Origin: Ensifer adhaerens
Lineage (GTDB): Bacteria > Pseudomonadota > Alphaproteobacteria > Rhizobiales > Rhizobiaceae
Direction of reading: 5' to 3'
DNA length: 64,000 nt
Assembly (NCBI RefSeq): GCF_002940685.1
Contig: NZ_PNFP01000010.1
Coordinates: 248,001-312,000, forward strand
Shown: piece after piece, positions 25,618-34,840 of the stretch
How positions within the stretch are numbered: position 1 is the first letter of the stretch
Layout: every line of letters starts with the position of its first letter
Made by a program: the position numbers and the translations under genes
Notes under the pieces: generated by a model
The model's database searches: none
Told to the model about the DNA's origin: nothing
What the model saw: only the letters and a program-made list of their open reading frames with translations

Positions 25618-25988
25618 ACCTGTGGATCCTGTCCTTGTCGAAAGCGAGTGGCGGCAACGGCTGCTCAAATCGGTGGCGACGCACCTTGGCGGATAGGACT
25701 AGCAGATAATGCCGATCGCCGGCGTTGTCATCACGTCGCAGCGCCGCTAGGCCGTGCCTGCGGACATCAGCGAGAAATCGTAGGCGGCGACATGGCTGCG
25801 GAAGGCCTCCTGGGCCCTCGACTGGTTTTGCCGGTGGGTTGAAATCATCGACATCTGGTGGTTCCCGGACTAGCCGGTCCGCGGACACAGTAGCAGCCTT
25901 TGCTTCGTCCTAACCTTGTGTTGTGCTATACTATCCGTCGAGAGGCCTTCTTTCGAGAGGCGTCGGGCATGCGAGGTTCTGACGACGG
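25618..25988. other. Spacer between DUF2161 and nfeD genes
   Basis: No gene is supported in this 371-bp stretch. A possible plus-strand promoter for nfeD is TTCGTC at 25904-25909 with TATACT at 25927-25932 (17-bp spacer); the -10 is good and the -35 is poor. Confidence 0.4.
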
Positions 25989-27332
25989 ATGTTGCGAACC
26001 CTCACGCTGTTGCTTGTGTTGATCTCGTTCTTCGCGTTTCCAGCTTCGCCGCGGGCCGAAAACGATCGCGTCGCCTTGGTGCTGCATGTCAACGGCGCCA
26101 TCGGTCCGGCGACCGCCGAATATGTGCGGCGCGGCCTGACAAGGGCGGAGCAGCGCCGCCTTCCACTGGTCATCCTGCAGATGGATACGCCCGGCGGTCT
26201 CGACACCTCGATGCGCGAGATCATCCGCGCGATCCTTGGCTCCCCCGTGCCCGTTGCCAGCTATGTCGCGCCGAGCGGGGCGCGGGCGGCGAGCGCCGGC
26301 ACCTATATCCTCTATGCCAGCCACGTGGCCGCCATGGCGCCGGGAACCAATCTCGGGGCGGCGACGCCGATTGCGATCGGCGGCGACATGTTCGGCCCGG
26401 GTAAGGACGGCGATACCGGCAAGGACGGCGGCAAACAACCGCCGGCGCAAAGCGCCGCCGAGGCGAAGCTTGTCAATGATGCCGTGGCCTATATCCGCGG
26501 GCTGGCGGAGTTGCGCGGGCGCAACGTCGATTGGGCCGAAAAAGCGGTGCGCGAGGCCGCAAGCCTTTCGGCCGAAGCAGCGATCCGTGAGAAGGTCGTC
26601 GATTTCACTGCAGCGGATGTCGCCGATCTCCTGAAACAGGCGAACGGCAGGACGGTGCGCGTCGGGCAGCACGACGTCGCGCTCGATACGACAGGGCTTG
26701 TCGCCGAAGACTTCGTGCCCGACTGGCGCACCCGGCTTCTGTCGGTGATCACCGATCCCAACATCGCGGTGATCCTGATGATGATCGGCATTTACGGCCT
26801 GATCTTCGAGTTCCTGTCACCGGGGTCGGTTGCGCCGGGCACCGTCGGCGGCATCTGCCTGCTGCTCGGGCTTTATGCGCTCTCGGTGCTGCCCGTCAGC
26901 TACGCCGGCATCGGCCTGATCCTGCTCGGGATCGGATTGATGGTCGCCGAGGCGCATTCGCCAACCTTCGGCGTGCTCGGCGCCGGCGGCAGCATTGCGC
27001 TCGTGCTTGGCGCCGCAATCCTCTTCGACACGGATACGCCGGGCCTTGAGGTCTCCTGGTCCGTGCTGGCGACGCTTGCCGCCGCAAGCCTCGGCTTCAG
27101 CCTGCTCGTCGCGCGCCTCGCCTTCAGTTCACGCCATCATGCGGTGGTGACCGGCGGAGAACAGATGATCGGCCTTGCCGGCAAGGTCGAGAGCTGGACG
27201 GGGGCGGCCGGCTACGTAATTGCCCATGGCGAGCGCTGGCAGGCCGTCAGTGCGGAGACGCTGTCGAAGGGCGAGGCTGTAAAGGTCATCGGGCGGAACG
27301 GACTGACGCTCGAAGTGATCCGCGACGGGTAG
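25989..27332 (+). CDS. nfeD: NfeD-family membrane serine protease
   Basis: The 447-residue protein is a long-form NfeD: signal peptide or anchor (residues 1-23), a ClpP-class protease domain (about 25-220), about four to five membrane helices (about 240-370) and a C-terminal OB-fold NfeD domain (about 385-447). The catalytic serine is S102 in GARAASAGT, and K160 in [13 protein letters not shown] is the likely general base. Known relatives cleave stomatin-like partners, and a slipin gene follows 40 bp downstream. The pair is thought to act in membrane-protein quality control. The name comes from nodule formation efficiency in rhizobia. Confidence 0.92.
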   Translation: MLRTLTLLLVLISFFAFPASPRAENDRVALVLHVNGAIGPATAEYVRRGLTRAEQRRLPLVILQMDTPGGLDTSMREIIRAILGSPVPVASYVAPSGARAASAGTYILYASHVAAMAPGTNLGAATPIAIGGDMFGPGKDGDTGKDGGKQPPAQSAAEAKLVNDAVAYIRGLAELRGRNVDWAEKAVREAASLSAEAAIREKVVDFTAADVADLLKQANGRTVRVGQHDVALDTTGLVAEDFVPDWRTRLLSVITDPNIAVILMMIGIYGLIFEFLSPGSVAPGTVGGICLLLGLYALSVLPVSYAGIGLILLGIGLMVAEAHSPTFGVLGAGGSIALVLGAAILFDTDTPGLEVSWSVLATLAAASLGFSLLVARLAFSSRHHAVVTGGEQMIGLAGKVESWTGAAGYVIAHGERWQAVSAETLSKGEAVKVIGRNGLTLEVIRDG

Positions 27333-27372
27333 AAGCCGGAGCGGCGTGGACGAGCGGAATGGAGGAATGATC

Positions 27373-28158
27373 ATGGACATGTTCGGGAGCCTTGCTCCTT
27401 TTGCCGCGTTGCTGGTGCTTATCATTCTCGTCATCGCCTATTCGATCCGCATTTTGCGCGAATACGAACGCGGCGTGGTCTTCACGCTCGGCCGTTTCAC
27501 CGGGGTCAAGGGGCCCGGCCTGATTCTCCTCGTTCCCTATGTCCAGCAGATGGTGCGGGTCGATCTCCGTACCCGTGTGCTGGATGTGCCGAGCCAGGAC
27601 GTCATCTCCCATGACAACGTGTCCGTGCGTGTCAGCGCCGTCATCTATTTCCGGGTGATCGACGCTGAGAAGTCGACGATCCAGGTCGAGGATTTCATGA
27701 TGGCGACCAGCCAGCTGGCGCAGACGACGCTGCGCTCTGTGCTCGGCAAACACGACCTCGACGAGATGCTGGCCGAGCGCGACCGGCTGAACGAGGACAT
27801 CCAGAAGATCCTCGACAGCCAGACGGACGCCTGGGGCATCAAGGTCGCAACCGTTGAAATCAAGCATGTCGACATCAATGAGAGCATGATCCGCGCGATC
27901 GCCCGGCAGGCTGAAGCCGAGCGCGAGCGGCGCGCCAAGGTGATCAATGCCGAAGGCGAACAGCAGGCGGCCGCAAAGCTGCTCGAGGCCGCCGAAATCC
28001 TGTCGCAGCAGCCCCAGGCCATGCAATTGCGTTATCTCAGCACGCTCAACGTCATTGCCGGCGAGAAGAACTCGACCATCGTCTTCCCGTTCCCGATGGA
28101 AATCGGCGGGCTCTTCGGCCTCAAGGCCGACAAGCCCGCCGGTGAGCCGCAGGGCTGA
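27373..28158 (+). CDS. Slipin / stomatin-like SPFH-domain protein
   Basis: The 261-residue protein has an N-terminal membrane anchor (residues about 5-25), the SPFH/band 7 domain ([14 protein letters not shown] through about residue 190) and an Ala/Glu-rich coiled segment [30 protein letters not shown] chose the ATG at 27373 because GGAGG ends seven bases before it; an ATG two codons earlier is too close. The C-terminal hydrophobic [13 protein letters not shown] resembles the segment cleaved by NfeD proteases in archaeal stomatin. It abuts the convergent phosphatase gene with no gap. Confidence 0.92.
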   Translation: MDMFGSLAPFAALLVLIILVIAYSIRILREYERGVVFTLGRFTGVKGPGLILLVPYVQQMVRVDLRTRVLDVPSQDVISHDNVSVRVSAVIYFRVIDAEKSTIQVEDFMMATSQLAQTTLRSVLGKHDLDEMLAERDRLNEDIQKILDSQTDAWGIKVATVEIKHVDINESMIRAIARQAEAERERRAKVINAEGEQQAAAKLLEAAEILSQQPQAMQLRYLSTLNVIAGEKNSTIVFPFPMEIGGLFGLKADKPAGEPQG

Positions 28159-28968
28159 TCAGGCCGCCTTGTCGAGCCTGGCGACTTTCAGCAGGTCGTC
28201 GACAGCACCGGGTGCGGCCGCCACGACCGGCGCCCAGTCGGTGAGAGCCTCGCCGCGCACCGGAAAGGGCAAGGTCCAGCCACCGGCCTCGTTCACCAGG
28301 CAATAGCCGCCAAGGCAATCCCAGGCATGCATGTAGGGCTCGTAATATCCGACGAGCCGGCCGGCGGCGACATAGGCGATCATCAGCGCGCCGGAGCCGT
28401 TGCGCATGAAGTTGCCGCCATTCGAAAGCAGACGCTCGACGATCGCGCCCATCTCGCCGGGTTTCACCTTGTCGTTGGCGCCGAGCCCGGTGACGGCGTT
28501 GCGGATCGTGCGCGTGCCGTCGAGGCGAAGCGGTTTTCCGTTCAGCGTCGCGCCCCGGCCGGTTGCCGCTGCATAGGTTTCCTCGTGGCAGGGTGCGTGG
28601 ATGACGCCGATCACCGGCTTTTCCGCATGCACGACGGCGATCGAGACGCACCAGTTCGGCATGCCGTTGACGAAGGGCGTGGTGCCGTCGATCGGGTCGA
28701 GCACCCAGGTGAAGCCGGACGTGCCGGCAAGGAGACCATGCTCTTCGCCAAGCACGCCATCGTCAGGAAAGGCGGCCGCAATCTTGTCGCGGATCAGGGT
28801 CTCGACGTTGCGGTCGGCGATCGACACGACGTCGTGGGCATCGCGCTTGGTTTCGATGACGAGCGTGTCCCGCTTCAGGAAATAATCATAGGCGACCCGG
28901 CCGGCCTCCTCGGCCATGGATTTGGCAAGCGCGAACCGGGCGTCGAGGCCGGCAATTTCAGCAGTCAT
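28159..28968 (-). CDS. Inositol monophosphatase-family sugar phosphatase
   Basis: The 269-residue magnesium-dependent phosphatase has the family metal sites: E75-E76 in LGEEHG, D91-P-I-D94-G-T in WVLDPIDGTTPF, and W216-D217 in HAWDCLGG. The last site reads WDCLGG in place of the common WDxAAG. It is the final gene of the minus-strand operon with two binding proteins, a fused permease and an ATPase, 32 bp after the ATPase stop. This suggests that it dephosphorylates the imported solute (inference). The ATG at 28968 has AAGGAC upstream. Confidence 0.9.
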   Translation of the reverse strand: MTAEIAGLDARFALAKSMAEEAGRVAYDYFLKRDTLVIETKRDAHDVVSIADRNVETLIRDKIAAAFPDDGVLGEEHGLLAGTSGFTWVLDPIDGTTPFVNGMPNWCVSIAVVHAEKPVIGVIHAPCHEETYAAATGRGATLNGKPLRLDGTRTIRNAVTGLGANDKVKPGEMGAIVERLLSNGGNFMRNGSGALMIAYVAAGRLVGYYEPYMHAWDCLGGYCLVNEAGGWTLPFPVRGEALTDWAPVVAAAPGAVDDLLKVARLDKAA

Positions 28969-29000
28969 GCAAGTGTCCTTCTCGTATCCAGCTATAAAAA

Positions 29001-30074
29001 TCATCCGTCAATCAAAGCGAGGCCGCGGTTGCGAAAGCCGATGGCGACCTCTGTGGCTGGAGATAACATTTCCTCGACCGCCTGATCGACAACAAACAGG
29101 AGGCCCGCCGGCGTTTCGACTTCGTATTCGACGTGGCCGCCGAGATAGGCGGCGCTGCTGATCGTGCCGGCAAGGGCAGCCCCCTTGGCCGGCGTCAGCG
29201 TCACCGCGTTCGGTCTTACGGCCAGTTTCGACGGGCCGGGTCGGGCGCCCTTGGAGGGCAGGCGATGCTCGAGGCCGCCGATGCGGATCGTCGCCTGGCC
29301 GGCGTCGCTTGCCGTCACCTCGCAGGGCAGCACGTTGGCCTCGCCCATGAAATCGGCGATGAAGGTTGAGGCCGGCTGCTCGTAGAGGTCGCGCGGTGCG
29401 CCTTGCTGGGCGATCGCACCATCCTTCATGACGATGATGCGATCGGAAACGGCAAGCGCCTCGTCCTGGTCGTGGGTGACGTAGACGGCGGTGAAGCCGA
29501 GCCGCTGCTGCAGTTCGCGGATCTCGGTGCGCACCCGGCGGCGCAGGCGCGCATCGAGGTTGGAGAGCGGTTCGTCGAGCAGCAGCACCTGTGGTTCGAG
29601 CACCAGCGCCCGGGCAACCGCCACACGCTGCTGCTGGCCACCCGAGAGCTCGGCTGGAAGTCGCTGGCCGAGGCCGCCGAGACCGACGAGCTGCAGGCCC
29701 TCTTCGGCGCGCTCACGCGCCTCCTTCTTCTTGATGCCGGAGGATTCGAGCCCATAGGCGACGTTGTCGAGTGCCGACATGTGCGGGAAAAGCGCGTAGG
29801 ACTGGAACACCATGGAGACGTCGCGCTCGTTGGCCGGCAGCATGGTGACGTCCTTGCCGCCGATGAGGATCCGGCCGGCGGAAGGATGCTCGAGCCCGGC
29901 CAGCATGCGCAGTGTCGTCGTCTTGCCGCACCCGGAAGGGCCGAGCAGGGTCACCAGCGTACCGGGTTCAATGGTCAGCGACAGGTCGTGGATGGCGGTG
30001 AAGGCGCCGAACTGCTTGCGCACGTTCTGGAAAACGACCGAGCCGGTGCGCGGAGTTTGGGTTTGGGTGCTCAT
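29001..30074 (-). CDS. ABC transporter ATP-binding protein (FbpC/AfuC/PotA-like)
   Basis: The 357-residue ATPase has Walker A GPSGCGKTT, Q-loop FQSYALFP, signature LSGGQQQR, Walker [12 protein letters not shown] and THDQDEALAVSD, with a TOBE domain at the C-terminus. It belongs to the ferric/spermidine/sugar-phosphate branch. Its ATG overlaps the permease stop as ATGA (30071-30074). It energises the fused permease encoded at 30071-32308. Confidence 0.93.
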   Translation of the reverse strand: MSTQTQTPRTGSVVFQNVRKQFGAFTAIHDLSLTIEPGTLVTLLGPSGCGKTTTLRMLAGLEHPSAGRILIGGKDVTMLPANERDVSMVFQSYALFPHMSALDNVAYGLESSGIKKKEARERAEEGLQLVGLGGLGQRLPAELSGGQQQRVAVARALVLEPQVLLLDEPLSNLDARLRRRVRTEIRELQQRLGFTAVYVTHDQDEALAVSDRIIVMKDGAIAQQGAPRDLYEQPASTFIADFMGEANVLPCEVTASDAGQATIRIGGLEHRLPSKGARPGPSKLAVRPNAVTLTPAKGAALAGTISSAAYLGGHVEYEVETPAGLLFVVDQAVEEMLSPATEVAIGFRNRGLALIDG

Positions 30075-32308
30075 GCGGTTTTCTCCTGGGAGATGGTGGT
30101 GGCGGCCGGGCGAGCGGGTGCGGCACCGAGAACGCGGTTTTCCCGCCGCAGGCGGCGCTCGCCGACGAGGAGTTGCAGGCCGGTGATGACGGTGATCATC
30201 ACCAGGATGAGGGCGGAGGAGTAGGCAATCGCCACGCCGAACTCGCCGTTCTCGACAAGGCCGACGATATAGGCGGTGGCCATGTTGTATTCGGCGCTGA
30301 CGAGGAAGACGACGGCGCTGATCGAAGTGATCGCCCGGACGAAGGAATAGACGAGTGCTGCGACGATCGCCGGCCTGAGCAGCGGCAGGATGACCTTGCG
30401 CAAGGTGCGGAAGCTCGTTGCCCGAAGCGTCAGCGACGCTTCGTCGAGGCTCTTGTCGAGCTGGCTCATCGCCGCGATGCCGCCGCGCACGCCGACCGGC
30501 ATGTTGCGGAAGACGAAGCAGGCGACGAGGATCAGCGCCGTGCCGGTCATTTCGAGCGGCGGCAGGTTGAAGGCGATGATGTAGCTGATGCCGATGACCG
30601 TGCCGGGAATGGCAAAGCTCAGCATCAGCGCGAACTCGAAGACGTCACGGCCGGCAAAACGCTGGCGCACGATGAGATAGGCGGTGAGCAGGCCGACCAT
30701 AGCGGTCAGTGGCGCTGCGATCAGCGAGATCTCCATGGTCGTCCAGAACGAGTTCCAGGCAACGCCGGTCCAGGCGATCGCTCCGTCGGCAAAGGAGACG
30801 GAGAAGGCCTTGGCGTAGTGGTCGAAGGTCAGCGAGTTGTCGAGACCCCAGGTCTTCACGAAGCCGCCGAAGAGGATCATGCCGTAGACGACGACGGTGA
30901 AGACCATCCAGGGGATGACGACCGCATGTACCGCGATCGAAATGGAGCGAGGCAGCGCGCTGTGGGCGCCGGAATCGCCCTTGCCGGTCACGGTCGAATA
31001 GTTCTTGCCGGCGAGCCAGTAGCGTTGCGCCAGGAAGGCGGTGAGCGTGAAGCAGAGCAGGATGATGGCGAGAACTGCCGCGCGGGACGGATCGTTCTGC
31101 GCGCCGACGACGGCGAAGAAGATCTCGGTCGAAAGCACCCCATGGCTGCCGCCGAGCACCAGCGGGTTGCCGAAATCGGCCATGCTTTCGATGAAGCCGA
31201 TCAAAAAGGCGTTGGCGAGGCCAGGCTTCATCAGCGGCAGCGAGACGGTCCAGAAGGTGCGCCAGCGGTCCGCCCTGAGCGTCTGCGATGCCTCTTCCAT
31301 CGAGGGGCTGACGCCTTCGACGACGCCGATCAGCACCAGGAAGGAGATCGGCGTGAAGGAAAGGACCTGGGCGATCCAGATGCCGGTGAGGCCATAGAGC
31401 CAGCGTCCGGGTTCGACGCCGAAGGCATCGGAGAGAAACTCGGTGACGACGCCGGCGCGACCGAAGAGCAGGGTGAGCGCTAGGCCGATGACGAAGGGCG
31501 GCGTGATGATCGGCAGCACCGTCAAGAGCCGCATGCCCTTCTTGAAGGGAAAGCGCGTGCGGGTGGCGACGAGCGCGAAGGCGAGGCCGAGCAGCGTCGA
31601 GCCCAATGCGGTCATCAGCGCCAGCCACAGGGTGCGCCAGGCGACGCCGCAGCGGCCCTCGCCGACGACGCAGCTCAGGCTCCAGATCGAGGCGTCCTGG
31701 ATGTTGCGGATAAAACCGTCCGGCTTGAACGAGCCGTCGAAATCCTGGACGGAGGCTGCGAACATGCTGCCGACCGGATAGAAGACGAAGACGATGACAA
31801 GGGTCACGAGCAGGGAAATCGCCGCGACGATGAAGGCGTCGCCCTTGAGCACGCCGCGCTCGGCGAGCCCGAAGGCGAACAGAAGAACGAAGGTGAGTGC
31901 CGCAAGGACGGCACCGGCGCCCATCGACGGTTGACCGTCCGAGAGCGGACCGAACAGGGTCTCGCTGATCGTCCAGGTCCAGCCGGAAAAACCGATCGCC
32001 AGCCCTTGCAGGGCGAGGAAAAGGATGCCCGTTGCGCCGGCGACGGCAAGCAGAAGCCCGCGACGGGCCGGGTCGCGGACAAAGCGCGCAGCCGCGCAGA
32101 TGCCGAGCAACGCCAGCGCGACGACCAGCCATGGCCGGCCATGGGCGAAAATCTGCATCAGGCCGGGGGCGACGGCCGGGTCGGATGGGAAATCGGCCAG
32201 CCAGCCGAGCCCGAAGAAACCACCTTCGATGCGATACCAGGGGACAGCCAAGAATGCGGCCAGCCCGAGCCCGAGCGTGAGGTCGAGCCTGCGGTTGCGA
32301 TGTTCCAT
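30071..32308 (-). CDS. Fused two-domain ABC permease (FbpB/AfuB-like)
   Basis: The 745-residue inner-membrane protein contains two permease domains in tandem, each with an EAA loop: EEASQTLRADRWRTFWTV near residue 340 and DEASLTLRATSFRTLRKV near residue 640. An extra N-terminal block of about four hydrophobic segments (residues 10-200) precedes the first domain. Such fusions occur in the ferric-type and AfuB hexose-phosphate permeases. It lies between the binding-protein genes and the ATPase gene. Confidence 0.92.
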   Translation of the reverse strand: MEHRNRRLDLTLGLGLAAFLAVPWYRIEGGFFGLGWLADFPSDPAVAPGLMQIFAHGRPWLVVALALLGICAAARFVRDPARRGLLLAVAGATGILFLALQGLAIGFSGWTWTISETLFGPLSDGQPSMGAGAVLAALTFVLLFAFGLAERGVLKGDAFIVAAISLLVTLVIVFVFYPVGSMFAASVQDFDGSFKPDGFIRNIQDASIWSLSCVVGEGRCGVAWRTLWLALMTALGSTLLGLAFALVATRTRFPFKKGMRLLTVLPIITPPFVIGLALTLLFGRAGVVTEFLSDAFGVEPGRWLYGLTGIWIAQVLSFTPISFLVLIGVVEGVSPSMEEASQTLRADRWRTFWTVSLPLMKPGLANAFLIGFIESMADFGNPLVLGGSHGVLSTEIFFAVVGAQNDPSRAAVLAIILLCFTLTAFLAQRYWLAGKNYSTVTGKGDSGAHSALPRSISIAVHAVVIPWMVFTVVVYGMILFGGFVKTWGLDNSLTFDHYAKAFSVSFADGAIAWTGVAWNSFWTTMEISLIAAPLTAMVGLLTAYLIVRQRFAGRDVFEFALMLSFAIPGTVIGISYIIAFNLPPLEMTGTALILVACFVFRNMPVGVRGGIAAMSQLDKSLDEASLTLRATSFRTLRKVILPLLRPAIVAALVYSFVRAITSISAVVFLVSAEYNMATAYIVGLVENGEFGVAIAYSSALILVMITVITGLQLLVGERRLRRENRVLGAAPARPAATTISQEKTA

Positions 32309-32399
32309 GACGGCCCTCGCGTGATTTGGAATGAAACGATGTGATGTCGCGCCGCTCCGGTCATTGATCGGAGACGGCGAACGGGTGTCGATGCCGGGG

Positions 32400-32436
32400 C
32401 TCAGGCCGGCCGGATCCGTTGTCCGACCGGCTTGAG
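32400..32436 (-). promoter_or_regulatory. Intercistronic hairpin after the transport binding-protein gene
   Basis: A 15-position stem pairs 32400-32414 (CTCAGGCCGGCCGGA) with 32422-32436 (TCCGACCGGCTTGAG), with one G-U pair and one mismatch and a 7-nt loop. It starts 10 nt after the binding-protein stop on the minus strand, matching the position of the hairpins in the other transporter operons. Confidence 0.6.
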
Positions 32437-32446
32437 GCGGTGGCTA

Positions 32447-33472
32447 TCAGTTGGCGCTGGCGCCGACTTCGCGATCCCAGCGCTCGAGCAGCGACTTGCG
32501 CTTCTCGGCGTCACCAAAGGTGGCAAAATCGTAGTCGATCAGCTTGATGTCCTCGAAGCGCGGCGCTTCCTTCGGCACCTCGGCCGACTTGTTGGACGGC
32601 AGCTGGAAGGACTTGGCGTCCTTCATGCGCGACTGCACTTCCGGCTTCAGCGCCCAGTCGTACCAGGCCTTGGCACTGTCGAGGTTCTTGGCGCCGCGCA
32701 CGATCGACATCGAGCCGATCTCGTAGCCGGTGCCTTCGCAAGGCGCGATCGCCTTGACCGGGAAGCCTTCGGCGGTCTGCGATACCGCGTCATGCATGAA
32801 GACGATACCGAGGCCGGCCTCGCCGCGTGCCGCGGCCTTCACCGGCGCGGAACCGGACTTGGTGTATTGCGCGATGTTGCCATTGAGCTTCTTCAGGTAG
32901 TCAAAGGCCTGGTCCTCGCCCATGATCTGTACCAGGGAGGCAAGCGCCGTATAGGCGGTACCCGACGAGTTCGGGTTGGCCATCTGGATCTCGCCCTTGA
33001 GCGAGGCGTCGAGCAGGTCTGCCCAGCACTTCGGCTCCTTCAGGCCCTTCTTGGAGAAGATCTCGGTGTTGTAGCCCCAGCCGAGCGCGCCGGCATAGAT
33101 GCCGACGGTGCGGTAACCGGAACCTTCCGCCTGCTTCTTTGCCCAATCCTGAAGCTGGTCGAGCATCGGCGACTTGTATTCGAGCGTCAGCCCGTCGGAG
33201 GCCGCCTGCAGGTGCGGATCGCCGGTGCCGCCCCACCAGAGGTCGGTCTTCGGGTTGCGCGCCTCGGCGCGGATCTTGGCGTAGGTTTCGCCCGAAGACA
33301 GGCGAACCATGTTGACCTTGATGCCGGTTTCCTTCTGGAAGTCGCCGGTCATCTGTTCGCAGATCACCACGTCGGCCGAGCAGATGAGATTGAGGCTGCC
33401 GGCAGCCTGGGCGGGCAGGGCGGCAAGCGCCGTGCCGGCAAAGAGCATGAGGGAAAGCGTCGTTGTTTTCAT
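32447..33472 (-). CDS. ABC transporter periplasmic binding protein, AfuA/FbpA-like (first paralogue)
   Basis: The 341-residue protein has a signal peptide (MKTTTLSLMLFAGTALAALPAQA). Motifs shared with the neighbouring paralogue are DLWWGGTGDPHLQAA, GIYAGALGWGYN, NPNSSGTAYTALASLVQ, APVKAAARGE, MHDAV and APCEGTGYEIG. The conserved iron-binding tyrosine pair of FbpA is not visible in the expected YY form, which argues against ferric iron as ligand. AGGAGG lies eight bases before the ATG. It precedes the permease gene and is probably the transport subunit. Confidence 0.88.
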   Translation of the reverse strand: MKTTTLSLMLFAGTALAALPAQAAGSLNLICSADVVICEQMTGDFQKETGIKVNMVRLSSGETYAKIRAEARNPKTDLWWGGTGDPHLQAASDGLTLEYKSPMLDQLQDWAKKQAEGSGYRTVGIYAGALGWGYNTEIFSKKGLKEPKCWADLLDASLKGEIQMANPNSSGTAYTALASLVQIMGEDQAFDYLKKLNGNIAQYTKSGSAPVKAAARGEAGLGIVFMHDAVSQTAEGFPVKAIAPCEGTGYEIGSMSIVRGAKNLDSAKAWYDWALKPEVQSRMKDAKSFQLPSNKSAEVPKEAPRFEDIKLIDYDFATFGDAEKRKSLLERWDREVGASAN

Positions 33473-33507
33473 TGGGGCATCCTCCTGTTGCCTGTGTGAA
33501 ACTTGGG

Positions 33508-33560
33508 CGTGAACGGGCATGGCGCGGCCATCGGCCTGCCCGCCGGGCGGCACGTTCACG
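33508..33560 (-). promoter_or_regulatory. Branched hairpin between the two binding-protein genes
   Basis: An outer stem CGTGAACG (33508-33515) with CGTTCACG (33553-33560) encloses a short inner stem ATGGC (33519-33523) with GCCAT (33527-33531). It lies in the 128-bp spacer between the two paralogous genes and may tune their relative expression. Confidence 0.45.
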
Positions 33561-33600
33561 ATTTCGGAATTTCGGGTTCTTCCAGCTTGCTGCGGAGCTT

Positions 33601-34623
33601 TCAGTTCGTGGCGGCGATCTCCGCGTCGAACCGTTTGAGCAATCGACTTCGTTCGTCCGGCGAACCGAAGGTGGCGAAGTCGAAATCGACCATCTTGATC
33701 AGCGAGATGTCGGGCGCGCCGGGCGGCAGGTCGGCGCGGGCGTTGGATGGGACCTGGTTCTGGCCGGCGGCCGCACCCGTGGCCTGGCCTTCCGGAGTGA
33801 GCGCGAAATCGACGAAGTTTTTGGCGTTTTCCAGATGGCGCGCGCCCTTGACGATGCTGACGGCGCCGATTTCGTAGCCGGTTCCTTCGCACGGCGCGAC
33901 GATGACGAGCGGAGAGCCGGCCTGCTTCTGCGTGACCGCGTCATGCATGAAGGAAATGCCGATCAGGGTTTCCCCGCGCGCTGCCGCCTTGACCGGCGCC
34001 GAGCCGGCCGTGGTGTACTGGTCGATGTTGCGGTTGAGCGCCGCCACGAACCGGAAGGCCTCGTCTTCGCCGAAGAGCTGCACCAGCGTCGCAAGCGTGG
34101 TGAAGGCGGTCCCGGACGAGTTCGGATTGCCGCTGCGGATGCGGCCGCGATAGGCGCCGTCGGCGAGATCCTTCCAGCAGGTCGGAGCTGGCAGCTTCAG
34201 CGCACGCAGAAGGTCCGAATTGTAGGCAAAGCCCAGCGCTCCGGCATAGATGCCCGCCGAGCGGCCACCGGATATGGCGAAGAAATTCTGCGCCCAGGGC
34301 AGCATGTCGCGCTCATGCGCCGGGCGGTAGGGCTGAAGCAGGTTTTCCGATCCGGCCTGTAGATGGGTGTCGCCGGTCCCGCCCCACCACACATCGACGG
34401 TCGGGGCGTCCTTTTCGGTGCGGATCTGGGTGAGGATATCGCCGTTGCTCTTTCGGGTCATGGCGACCTCGATGCCGGACTTCGCCTCGAAGGCGGCCTT
34501 CATCGTCGCGCACCATGCTTCGTCGACACCGCACAATACGGTGAGCGCCGGTGCCGCCATGCCTGACGTGGCGGCGCACAGCCACAGGGCTACGCCCGCG
34601 CCGATAGCGGTGATGCCTCTCAC
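33601..34623 (-). CDS. ABC transporter periplasmic binding protein, AfuA/FbpA-like (second paralogue)
   Basis: The 340-residue protein is a paralogue of the one at 32447-33472, sharing VWWGGTGDTHLQAG, GIYAGALGFAYN, NPNSSGTAFTTLATLVQ, SAPVKAAARGET and APCEGTGYEIG. The start is best taken as GTG at 34623 because GGGAGG precedes it; the product then begins with a clear signal peptide (MRGITAIGAGVALWLCAATSGMAA). It is adjacent and divergent to a two-component system. In PgtABC a binding protein of this general class assists signalling, so this copy may present ligand to the sensor kinase (inference). Confidence 0.87.
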   Translation of the reverse strand: MRGITAIGAGVALWLCAATSGMAAPALTVLCGVDEAWCATMKAAFEAKSGIEVAMTRKSNGDILTQIRTEKDAPTVDVWWGGTGDTHLQAGSENLLQPYRPAHERDMLPWAQNFFAISGGRSAGIYAGALGFAYNSDLLRALKLPAPTCWKDLADGAYRGRIRSGNPNSSGTAFTTLATLVQLFGEDEAFRFVAALNRNIDQYTTAGSAPVKAAARGETLIGISFMHDAVTQKQAGSPLVIVAPCEGTGYEIGAVSIVKGARHLENAKNFVDFALTPEGQATGAAAGQNQVPSNARADLPPGAPDISLIKMVDFDFATFGSPDERSRLLKRFDAEIAATN

Positions 34624-34707
34624 GATGTCCTCCCATTTGGAGCGCTGCCGCCCCAATCTCCACAGTCAGGATGTCGGTATTCCCTGCCACTCGCAATCGA
34701 AGAATGG

Positions 34708-34772
34708 TTACCGTTCTTACAGTCCCGGTGCGGCTTTGCCGTTTCAAGATTACAAAGATTACAAATGTGACA
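34708..34772. promoter_or_regulatory. TTAC direct repeats, candidate response-regulator sites
   Basis: TTAC occurs at 34708 and 34717, and AAGATTACA is repeated exactly at 34746-34754 and 34755-34763, followed by the degenerate AATGTGACA. Within each cluster the period is 9 bp, and the clusters are 42 bp apart (four helical turns). The block lies between the divergent binding-protein and response-regulator genes, where an OmpR-type regulator would bind. Confidence 0.65.
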
Positions 34773-34840
34773 ACGCGGATAACGCGAGCCGCTTTGATCA
34801 TTAAGCCAGCGCCGCCTATGATGGCGGCGGGAGGACCTGC

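Noticed and set aside
29001-34623. Ferric iron (FbpABC) transporter annotation
   Set aside because: Family resemblance supports it, but the binding proteins lack the typical paired tyrosines, the operon includes a sugar-type phosphatase, and no Fur-box-like sequence was seen, so iron was not used as the call.
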